Below are positions 1-7,166 of a stretch of DNA of 64,000 bases, piece by piece. Origin of the DNA: an uncultured Lachnospiraceae bacterium (GTDB lineage: Bacteria > Bacillota > Clostridia > Lachnospirales > Lachnospiraceae); NCBI GenBank assembly GCA_934401915.1, contig CAKRSV010000001.1:186001-250000 (forward strand), read 5' to 3'. Below the pieces are notes generated by a model. That model ran no database searches, had not been told where the DNA came from, and worked only from the letters and a program-made list of their open reading frames with translations. Both the position numbers and the translations under genes were made by a program. The first letter of the stretch is position 1; every line of letters begins with the position of its first letter.

Positions 1-890
1 CCCACGCCGATACTGATCGTGACTGCCATCTCATTGCCGATGTTGACCGTCTTGACATCCTCCAGCAGGTCAAACCGGTTTTCCTGCAGCTGCGTGATGG
101 CCTCTTTCCGCATAATGACAAAGTATTTGTCCTTCTCCAGCTTCTTGCAGATACCGTCAAGAGCCGCGATATATTTATTTACCTTTCGGTCAATCAGTGC
201 GATCAGCAGCGACCGGCGCACTTCCTCCACGCTCTGCAGCGCTTCCTCGTAGTTGTCCAGATAGATCAGACCCACGGCCAGAGACTGGTTGTCCACCTCG
301 CGCAGGGCGATCTTGAGCGCTGTCTCATCGAACAGATACAGCGCGATCAGATACCCGTCATATCCCTTCGCCTCGATGATATCGCTGTTTTCCGCCATCT
401 CCTTGAGGGAGATCTTCTTGAGTTTCGCGATATAGTTTCCGGACTCGTAATCAATATCGAACTCGACCTCGTCCTCGCCGCCGTTCCCCGGCAGCTTATC
501 CTTTGTGATCGATGGAAAAAGGGCTGTGATCGACTTGTGATACCCCTTCTCCTGGTGTACCACCTTCTCAAAGGCGATGTTCGTCCAGATGACCTTTCCG
601 GTGTCGTCCAGCAGGGCGTGCGGAAGCTCCAGATCGCGCAGCAGCCGTCTCTGGATCTGCCCGTACTGCGTGGCAAAGCTGACCAGCTCGTTCATGATAA
701 TAGGTTTATTGTACAGCATCATCGAAAGGATAATGGCAATATAGAACACGATAAACCCACTTAACACCAGACCGGCGCGGTAATCCATCATATAGATCAG
801 AATATCCACTGCTACAAGCAGAAACCCGAGATACAGGGAGGATTGCAAATACGATTTCAATCTCCCCTTCAATTTCACACTATTCTTCAT
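1..890 (-). CDS. gdpP: GdpP-like cyclic-di-AMP phosphodiesterase, N-terminal part (cut by window edge)
   Basis: I translated this on the minus strand from an ATG at 888-890; the reading frame stays open to the window edge, giving about 296 residues. The visible part has two membrane segments near residues 16-60, a PAS-like domain (around residues 75-165) and the start of a degenerate GGDEF domain ending in a conserved TISIGVG stretch. This order matches GdpP/YybT, a membrane enzyme of about 650-670 residues that hydrolyses c-di-AMP. The catalytic DHH-DHHA1 part lies outside the window, so activity cannot be judged. The gene has its own extended -10 promoter and is separated from the exopolysaccharide operon by a terminator. 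In many Firmicutes gdpP follows rpsF-ssb-rpsR; here an exopolysaccharide locus lies between them. Confidence 0.9.
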   Translation of the reverse strand, partial: MKNSVKLKGRLKSYLQSSLYLGFLLVAVDILIYMMDYRAGLVLSGFIVFYIAIILSMMLYNKPIIMNELVSFATQYGQIQRRLLRDLELPHALLDDTGKVIWTNIAFEKVVHQEKGYHKSITALFPSITKDKLPGNGGEDEVEFDIDYESGNYIAKLKKISLKEMAENSDIIEAKGYDGYLIALYLFDETALKIALREVDNQSLAVGLIYLDNYEEALQSVEEVRRSLLIALIDRKVNKYIAALDGICKKLEKDKYFVIMRKEAITQLQENRFDLLEDVKTVNIGNEMAVTISIGV

Positions 891-935
891 GTCATATCAT
901 CCTATCAGAATGTTAATTTCTATCAGAACATCCCT

Positions 936-944
936 ATTATAGCA
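936..944 (-). promoter_or_regulatory. Extended -10 promoter candidate for gdpP
   Basis: On the minus strand the sequence reads TGCTATAAT, a full extended -10 element, about 45 bases before the gdpP start codon. No good -35 hexamer is seen 16-18 bases upstream, which is acceptable for extended -10 promoters. It lies just after the terminator of the preceding operon, so gdpP probably has independent transcription. Confidence 0.6.
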
Positions 945-966
945 TTGTCTTATCGTTTCTGCCACA

Positions 967-1006
967 CAAAAAACGATTTGACACGGCGGCCAAATCGTAG
1001 TTTTTT
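967..1006 (-). terminator. Rho-independent terminator after the exopolysaccharide operon
   Basis: An 8-base stem (973-980 with 991-998, ACGATTTG/CAAATCGT) is followed on the minus strand by a run of six T. The plus strand also has a T run after the stem, so it could work in both directions. It separates the DHHW gene from gdpP. Confidence 0.8.
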
Positions 1007-1038
1007 CCCACATATGCACATTTTTCAGGAAGAATTCC

Positions 1039-2190
1039 CTAATCGAGGACCGGACGGTTGATCGCTGCCAGCCCCGTATCTGCGGCAAAGCCCTGCATCG
1101 AGTACAAAAACAGCACCTCGTCGTAGTCTTCCTTTTCGACAAGATTTGGCAGGTTGTAGGCATAGTTCCGATAATCTACAACGCCCACCTGTTCATAGTT
1201 TGCCAGCAAAAAAGGCACAAAACAGTTCGCATAGCTGTCCTTGACCACAAGGATCCTGCCTTTTCCCTCTCCGGGAATCGTGGAATAGCCGTTATTCCCG
1301 TCAAGAAAAGCGGCATATTTGTCATATTTTTCAAACTGCTCCTCGTTGATGACCGCCTGCTCCTCGTTTGCCTCAAAGGCAGCGTCCCCGGTCACCCGGT
1401 ACACTGTCATGGGCTCCTCCACCGGGAAGTAACAGATCGTATCCGGTTTCGTCAGGGCATATCTGGTCTTGGCATAATGAGTTCCATAGAAGTCCGGCAC
1501 GCTGACCGCCTGCTTCCAATCCGGTTCGCAGGGTTTCAGCCCCTTTGCCTCACAAAAATCCGCATAGGCATAGTACGCCCCCAGCGTCGTCCAGTGGTGA
1601 TCGGTCCGGTAGAAAATATACTCGTCCCTGTGTGCTTCCAGCGTACCTCTCTCTTCCAGAACCGTGCACTGCGGCGCAAGCTCACTCTTCAGCTCTTCAA
1701 GCATTGCATCCTCAGACGCCACCGGCGCATTTGCAGGCAACCGGTCGGAAAGGATCGTCGCAGGAGACGGGATGATCATCACCGTGACCGGTACCCCGGA
1801 CGTTTCGGCAAAGGTCGACAGTGCGGCGACATTTTTCGTAAACTGCTCATTCTCCCCGGCTGATTCAAATGTCCCGGTAAACATTTGTCCGTCTTTTCCC
1901 AGAAGGATGCCGCTCTCCTCAGTCATTCCCAGCAGCATCTCATCCACAAAACACTTCGCGCTGATCCATGTCTGCCGGAGCGCTACCCGGTCGTCGACAT
2001 AGCTCTGCAGCCGTTCCGGGTAGTCGTCCGTCACCCAGTCCTCCATTGAAAACGCGGGCAGTGCTGCTGCCTTCCGGTTTTCGATCGGCAGAATCTCCTC
2101 CTTTGGCAAAGCCAGGCTGCCCGCAAGGAGCAGCACGATAACTCCAAAGATCACAAGTCCCGGAATCATTTTCCGTCGTTGATTCTCCAT
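1039..2190 (-). CDS. DHHW/AlgJ-like polysaccharide O-acetylation protein
   Basis: 383 residues with one N-terminal membrane anchor (about residues 9-28) and an extracytoplasmic SGNH-like domain. The family-defining D197-H198-H199-W200 is present, and S319 in a DSY motif is the likely nucleophile, as in AlgJ/AlgX. Members of this family move acetyl groups onto an exported polysaccharide together with an MBOAT protein. The MBOAT gene lies 12 bases upstream in the same operon, which supports this role. A GGAGGAGAG ribosome binding site fixes the ATG start. The acceptor polymer is not known; that it is the product of the PilZ glycosyltransferase encoded further upstream is inferred from context. 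Confidence 0.85.
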   Translation of the reverse strand: MENQRRKMIPGLVIFGVIVLLLAGSLALPKEEILPIENRKAAALPAFSMEDWVTDDYPERLQSYVDDRVALRQTWISAKCFVDEMLLGMTEESGILLGKDGQMFTGTFESAGENEQFTKNVAALSTFAETSGVPVTVMIIPSPATILSDRLPANAPVASEDAMLEELKSELAPQCTVLEERGTLEAHRDEYIFYRTDHHWTTLGAYYAYADFCEAKGLKPCEPDWKQAVSVPDFYGTHYAKTRYALTKPDTICYFPVEEPMTVYRVTGDAAFEANEEQAVINEEQFEKYDKYAAFLDGNNGYSTIPGEGKGRILVVKDSYANCFVPFLLANYEQVGVVDYRNYAYNLPNLVEKEDYDEVLFLYSMQGFAADTGLAAINRPVLD

Positions 2191-2202
2191 AAGCTCTCCT
2201 CC

Positions 2203-3594
2203 CTAAAATCCCGCATACAGCGCAGCCCGGCCGGTGCTTCCCACCACGTAGGCCATGCACAGCAGAAACAGCACCGCCAGCCAGAGAGTTTCCAGCCACC
2301 ACGTTTTCTCGATCCGGCTTTGCAGCTTCTTTCCGCAGCCTCCGGCGACCGCAAGGGACAGGAGCAGACTGACCGCATAGCACCGGACAAAATACAGCGC
2401 AGGGACGCCGGAAGAAAATACAAACATCTTTCTGAGCAGAGGCAGCACCGCGATCTGCGTTCCGTCCGCCGCAAAGATCCCCCAGCCCGTCACCGCGATC
2501 AGCAGCGTATAAATGTGACTCACGACCGGATGCTTTTTCAGGAATTCCTTCAGAATGTACTTTTCCAGTACCAGCCACACGAAATAGTAGACGCCCCAGA
2601 TCAGGAAATTCACCGTATGCCCATGCCAGATTCCCGTAAGCAGCCACACCGCCAGCATATTCAGGATATGGCGCACAACTCCTTTCCGGTTTCCTCCAAG
2701 CGGGATATAGACATAGTCGCGGAACCACTCCGAAAGCGTGATATGCCATCTGCGCCAGAAATCCGTGACGCTGTTTGCCAGATAAGGATCGTTAAAATTC
2801 TGCTTACAGGAAAATCCCATCAGCGCCGACAGCCCGTTGCTCATCTCCGAATATCCCGAGAAATCCAGATAAAGTTGAAGCGAATACCCCAGAACTGCGA
2901 GCCATACCAGTGCAGACGACGCCTTGTCCAGTCCGATCCCGTCCGCTCCCGCAAGCTGGCTCCACAACATGCCGAGCGTATCTGCCAGGATCACTTTCTT
3001 TGCAAGTCCATACACAAACAGCCTCGTTCCGCGCTGGACATCCTCCGGCCGGATCCGTCTGTCCCGGTTTTTCAGATCGTCCCGGATATCCACGTAACGG
3101 ATGATCGGTCCCACGATCATCTGCGGATACATGAGCACATAGACGGAAAAGTCGATCAGATTCGTTTCCGGGTCGCACTTTCCGCTGTACACATCACACA
3201 GATAGCTGATCAGCTTAAACAGATAATAGCTGATCCCCAGAGGCAGCATGTCGAAGAAGGTAATATCCCCCTGCGTCATCCGGTTTAACAGCTCCGAAAG
3301 ATAACTTCCATACTTGAACGAGATAAGCAGAAGAAGGTTAACTGCAAGCCCCGCTGCCAGCCAGATGCGCCGCTTTCCGGAATGCTCCGATTCTTTTCCC
3401 ATCATACGGGCAGCCAGATAGTTCCACACGACCAGACCTGCCGCGAGCGGCAGATACCGCACATTCCCAAACGCATAAAAAACAAGGCTCTCCAGGAGCA
3501 GAGCCTCATTTTTATATTTGTGCGGGGTAACATAGTACAGCAGCAACGCTGCCGGTAAAAAAAACACGATAAACGTCACACTGTTAAACAGCAT
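2203..3594 (-). CDS. MBOAT family membrane O-acyltransferase (AlgI/DltB-like)
   Basis: 463-residue polytopic membrane protein with about ten hydrophobic segments. It carries the MBOAT core: RRWH (H284) in the conserved loop and the catalytic GIWHG histidine (H324). The family passes acyl groups, usually acetyl, across the membrane to an extracytoplasmic acceptor. It is flanked by a DUF4358 lipoprotein gene (5 bases upstream) and the DHHW gene (downstream), and the closest functional model is alginate O-acetylation by AlgI with AlgJ. DltB is the alternative relative, but there is no dltA, dltC or dltD beside it. It is therefore called a polysaccharide O-acetylase rather than part of D-alanylation. 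Confidence 0.88.
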   Translation of the reverse strand: MLFNSVTFIVFFLPAALLLYYVTPHKYKNEALLLESLVFYAFGNVRYLPLAAGLVVWNYLAARMMGKESEHSGKRRIWLAAGLAVNLLLLISFKYGSYLSELLNRMTQGDITFFDMLPLGISYYLFKLISYLCDVYSGKCDPETNLIDFSVYVLMYPQMIVGPIIRYVDIRDDLKNRDRRIRPEDVQRGTRLFVYGLAKKVILADTLGMLWSQLAGADGIGLDKASSALVWLAVLGYSLQLYLDFSGYSEMSNGLSALMGFSCKQNFNDPYLANSVTDFWRRWHITLSEWFRDYVYIPLGGNRKGVVRHILNMLAVWLLTGIWHGHTVNFLIWGVYYFVWLVLEKYILKEFLKKHPVVSHIYTLLIAVTGWGIFAADGTQIAVLPLLRKMFVFSSGVPALYFVRCYAVSLLLSLAVAGGCGKKLQSRIEKTWWLETLWLAVLFLLCMAYVVGSTGRAALYAGF

Positions 3595-3599
3595 CTTTT

Positions 3600-4103
3600 C
3601 TATTCTCCAAAGGCTTCGTTGACCGCTGCCGTGACAGCGCTGTAATCGGTGTCAAGTCCTGCTATGACAAGCACCACGTAATCATCATAGATCAGCACTT
3701 TCGCTTCCTTCGTCTTTGCTATCTTGTCAGCAAATTCAACATACAGATCGTTCGAAGTCAGGCTGTCCAGATATGTCGAAAGTCCCTGCTTGAGTTCTCT
3801 GGTCTTTCCGTCGTTTGCCTTTGCGACGAATATCAGCGCACAGTCGTTCTGCGAGTTCGTGATAACGCCCTCATACTCTGCAATATCATCCATAGAAAGT
3901 CCCATTTCATTTTCCACGGCAAAATCGTCGATCGCTCTTTCGTCTGCCACCGGGTTTGCCTCTTTGATCTTCGCAACCACATCACTGATCACAACCTCTT
4001 TTGCCCCTTCCGAAGCCTGCCCGTCTGTGCTCTCCTGCCCGCAGCCGGTCAGCAGTGCGACCATCGCTCCCATCACAAGTACCATCTTCCAAATGTTTTT
4101 CAT
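3600..4103 (-). CDS. DUF4358 lipoprotein
   Basis: 167 residues from the ATG at 4101-4103, which follows GAGG by six bases; longer in-frame starts would read into a repeat element and are rejected. A lipoprotein signal ends in LLTGC, so the protein is probably tethered outside the membrane. The remaining 140 residues match the DUF4358 family as I know it, in which no enzyme activity is established. DUF4358 genes commonly sit beside MBOAT and DHHW genes in clostridia. That suggests an accessory role in polysaccharide acylation, but this is inference from context only. Confidence 0.75.
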   Translation of the reverse strand: MKNIWKMVLVMGAMVALLTGCGQESTDGQASEGAKEVVISDVVAKIKEANPVADERAIDDFAVENEMGLSMDDIAEYEGVITNSQNDCALIFVAKANDGKTRELKQGLSTYLDSLTSNDLYVEFADKIAKTKEAKVLIYDDYVVLVIAGLDTDYSAVTAAVNEAFGE

Positions 4104-4212
4104 AAAAAACCTCATTTCCGCGCACGCTCTTTGCGCATACCGAGTTTGTGTCAAGTGCGCGCAGACACAAATCTCGTATGTGAAAAATCTTTCGTATCTG
4201 GATTTTTCACAC
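4104..4212 (-). repeat. Structured intergenic repeat, copy A
   Basis: This fills the gap between the GH18-like and DUF4358 genes. Read on the minus strand it has three hairpins: GTGTGAAAAATC with GATTTTTCACA; a long stem (4141-4152 with 4164-4176) closing an 11-base loop AAGTGCGCGCA (plus-strand spelling); and a short GCGCA/TGCGC hairpin. It ends in GAAATGAGG, which serves as the ribosome binding site of the next gene. Copy B at 14864-14968 has the same layout with compensatory stem changes. Confidence 0.8.
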
Positions 4213-4222
4213 TAGTCCTCCT

Positions 4223-5290
4223 CTACTCCAATCTCCACAGATCCACCGAAATATCGCGGCCGCTGTACTTTGCGAGCATCTCTTCCCACGCCCGCATCGT
4301 CTCTTCGTCGCCGTACCATACGGTGCGAAGTCCTTCGTCCGCAGAATAGGTGTACGTAACTGCACCGCTCTCATCCCTCACCGTCTCTGCGCCGCTCTCC
4401 TGCGCAAGGCTCTGCGCCTGACGGGCGGTAAGCGATTTCACAGCCTTTCCCTGTTCGTCCCATTCGTATCCGCCGTTGGCGATAGCAAAGATGACGTCCA
4501 TCTTCGCGTAACGATGCGCCATCTCCTTCAGAAACGGCTCATCCGCCTTCGGTCCCGGCTCCGAATGTGTTCCGTAAAGATTATAGCACATTACGACATA
4601 CTGAGGTCCCGAAATAAATGAATATTCATCCACCGGCGCATAAGCTCCCAGCACAACGCGCAGGAAAAGTCCTTCCTCCTCCGTCCTGTCATAGAGCCTT
4701 CCCAGAAAGCCAAGATAATCGCTCCACAGATCTTCACCCTTGTGCATATTCTCGTAATCCAGCTCCACGCCGTCAAGTCCCCAGCTTTTTGTCTGGGCGA
4801 TCATATCCTCGATCAGCCGGTTTCCCAGCTCGTCGTCCTTCAGCGCCTGCTCCAGAAACTCCACAGACTTCTGCTGCGATGTTCCGTCCTCCTGCATCAC
4901 ATCGTTGATAAAGGACAGATAAACCTTCGTTCCGGCATCCTCCTTTGGAAAGCCCTCGTACAGCTCCACCAGCTCCTCGGGAACATACAGTGAAAAATCC
5001 TTTTCATAGACGCATCCAAACAGGATCATCTCGTCATAGCCGGAAAGATGATCCGCGACAGCCTGCGCTGAATTTTCATCCCAGTAGACGCACCATGCGC
5101 CCCTCGACGACACCGTCGGCGCAGGTGCTTCCTCCGGTTCTTCCGTTTCCTGCGGTTTTTCTATCTCCACTGTTCCCTCCTCCGTCGCAGTCTCTTCCAC
5201 CTGCGCCGGCGAGTCAGCCTTTTGGCTGCTGCATCCTCCAGTCGTCAGCAAAGCTGCGGCCGCCAACATATAAACAATTCTTTTTCTCAT
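4223..5290 (-). CDS. GH18-like glycosidase lipoprotein
   Basis: 355 residues with a lipoprotein signal (LTTGGC, lipid-bearing C20), then an acidic Pro/Glu linker to about residue 60 and a TIM-barrel-like domain. The motif WGLDGVELDYE carries D173, D178 and E180 in the GH18 pattern, with E180 as the expected catalytic acid and Glu in place of the usual second Asp. GH18 enzymes cut beta-1,4-linked N-acetylglucosamine polymers, and related lipoproteins act on wall or exopolysaccharide. The gene lies 7 bases after the deacetylase-like gene and has a weak ribosome binding site. Its place in the operon suggests trimming or release of the polymer. The substrate is not shown by the sequence. Confidence 0.75.
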   Translation of the reverse strand: MRKRIVYMLAAAALLTTGGCSSQKADSPAQVEETATEEGTVEIEKPQETEEPEEAPAPTVSSRGAWCVYWDENSAQAVADHLSGYDEMILFGCVYEKDFSLYVPEELVELYEGFPKEDAGTKVYLSFINDVMQEDGTSQQKSVEFLEQALKDDELGNRLIEDMIAQTKSWGLDGVELDYENMHKGEDLWSDYLGFLGRLYDRTEEEGLFLRVVLGAYAPVDEYSFISGPQYVVMCYNLYGTHSEPGPKADEPFLKEMAHRYAKMDVIFAIANGGYEWDEQGKAVKSLTARQAQSLAQESGAETVRDESGAVTYTYSADEGLRTVWYGDEETMRAWEEMLAKYSGRDISVDLWRLE

Positions 5291-5297
5291 AGTAATT

Positions 5298-7166
5298 TTA
5301 CAGATTTCTGATAAACCAGTTCACAATCTTCGTCCAGCAATCCCCGATAAAATACTTCACCTTATCGAATCCATGCAGACGGTTATCGTACAGGACCGCT
5401 GTCTCCTTCTGTGAAAGATCCGAGATCACAAGATCCTCGTATCTGGCTTCGTAGACATCGTCGGTCAGATTGCGCTGTCTATACTGTTCCTCCTCCAGAG
5501 TTTTTGCTTCCAGCATCACTTTGCCGGCGTCGGTGACCGCTACCTCCAGCCCGTCTACAGCTACGCGGTCATTTACCGTAACCTGAAGCCTGTCGTCCTG
5601 CAGCCTTACGCCGACCTCCCATGTTCCTGCCTGATTTGCCTCGATCACGGGGATATAAGGCTCAGCCCCCTCCGCAACCGTTTTGACCTCATCCTTTTTT
5701 ACATCGGACTTCTCCATATCGTAGGCAAGACTCTCCTCAAGGCTTCTGGCATTGTCCGCGCGCACTTCATACTCCTTCGCAAGCGCGTCCCTCTTATCTT
5801 CCTCGATGGAAAGATAATCTACCTGCATCAGTTCGTCCAGATCCACCCGCGCAAGTTCTCTGCCAGCCTCTGTCACGATCAGCTCCTTCTCGCAAAGCGT
5901 GATCCCGATCTTCTCCCCGGAATCCTCCTGTGCCCTCAGATAAATGGTCTGTTCGCCACAGTAATTTCCCGTCAGTGTGACCGACACCTCCACATCCCTG
6001 TAGGCGTCGCTGTCCTTGAGGGTGAGCAGACCTCTCCCCTTGGGCAGAGATGTGAGATAGATCTTATTTTTCTTAAATTCCGAAGCACCGACCTTCGTAT
6101 TCCAGTAATTCCTCCGGTCTGCCTCCCCGGTCACGAAATGGATATTCGCTTTGTCCTCGCCTTCCAGATCATCCCAGATACGCATCAGCAGGTGGTTTGT
6201 AGACCAGTATGCCTGCGACTGCAATCTCGTCAGGTCAAAAATATCGGATTCCGAAGTGTTGAGCGCAAATCCTTCACGGTTGATATTCATATGGAACAGC
6301 CGCGTCATATTCTCTTCATTGACTTCGCTGACACGCTTGTTATTTCCAAACATATCCGTATTGGAGTGCATCAGGATGTACAGCCCCGGCACATATCCCA
6401 GCTCCTCCGTGTACGCCTTCTCCATCAGCTCGTAGTCGTAGCTGATACGCTCCTTCATCGCGCCGTAACTCTCGATCGGCATATAGTTTTCATCGCGGAG
6501 ATAGTCCATCAGATAATGGTTGTACTCTCTTCCCAGATAGCTTTTGACCGCATTGTATTCCAGGGAGTTCATCTCCCCCAGAAAACGATCGTACCGGTCA
6601 AACACATTGATGTAGGATAAGCGGTAGCCGTTCGTACCGTTTTCCCAGAAGCTGCTCTTTTCCAGGCTCACCAGATCCTCACCCTTGAGCATCTTGGAAT
6701 CCCTGCTGGTCAGGTTGCTGCCGTAGCTGCACATGGATGCTATGTAATTTTCCCTTTCCATGATCGGCTGGGAAAAGATCGCCGTGTCGGTGCGTCCGTC
6801 CTCAAAGACCAGCAGCAGCGCTTTGTCCGGCAGCGCCTTTCCCTTCTCATAATAGTCTATCACATCCTGCTGCGTAATGGTAATATAACCGCTGTCGTGC
6901 AAGGCGGTAAGCTGCTCCTCCAGATCTGCCGTCGACACCAGAACATCCGTCCCCGTCCGGTCGATCCCGAAATAGGATATACACAGAAATCCTTTGTCCT
7001 CACCGGAAACGATGCTCTGATCGTTCGCATCGTACGGTTCATATTTTTCTCTGACCAGAAACGCCTTCAGGATCAAAAAGACAACAGCCAGCACCACCAA
7101 CGCTTCGCAGACCGACCTGATCAGTTTATAAACATCCTTCTTGGTTTCAATCCGTTTTGTTTTCAT
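5298..7166 (-). CDS. Membrane-anchored polysaccharide deacetylase-like protein
   Basis: 622 residues from the ATG at 7164-7166, preceded by GGAAGGGG; it overlaps the end of the glycosyltransferase gene by 20 bases. One membrane segment lies near residues 20-37, a second hydrophobic patch is at the very C-terminus, and the bulk should be extracytoplasmic. Residues about 60-350 resemble a NodB/PgaB-type deacetylase fold: VFEDG at 120-124 replaces the usual TFDDG, and a later ILMHSN segment recalls the last motif. The H-x-x-x-H metal pair is not evident. The C-terminal half looks beta-rich and may bind carbohydrate. It may be a weak or inactive deacetylase acting as a structural part of a polymer-export complex; function is uncertain. 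Confidence 0.6.
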   Translation of the reverse strand: MKTKRIETKKDVYKLIRSVCEALVVLAVVFLILKAFLVREKYEPYDANDQSIVSGEDKGFLCISYFGIDRTGTDVLVSTADLEEQLTALHDSGYITITQQDVIDYYEKGKALPDKALLLVFEDGRTDTAIFSQPIMERENYIASMCSYGSNLTSRDSKMLKGEDLVSLEKSSFWENGTNGYRLSYINVFDRYDRFLGEMNSLEYNAVKSYLGREYNHYLMDYLRDENYMPIESYGAMKERISYDYELMEKAYTEELGYVPGLYILMHSNTDMFGNNKRVSEVNEENMTRLFHMNINREGFALNTSESDIFDLTRLQSQAYWSTNHLLMRIWDDLEGEDKANIHFVTGEADRRNYWNTKVGASEFKKNKIYLTSLPKGRGLLTLKDSDAYRDVEVSVTLTGNYCGEQTIYLRAQEDSGEKIGITLCEKELIVTEAGRELARVDLDELMQVDYLSIEEDKRDALAKEYEVRADNARSLEESLAYDMEKSDVKKDEVKTVAEGAEPYIPVIEANQAGTWEVGVRLQDDRLQVTVNDRVAVDGLEVAVTDAGKVMLEAKTLEEEQYRQRNLTDDVYEARYEDLVISDLSQKETAVLYDNRLHGFDKVKYFIGDCWTKIVNWFIRNL

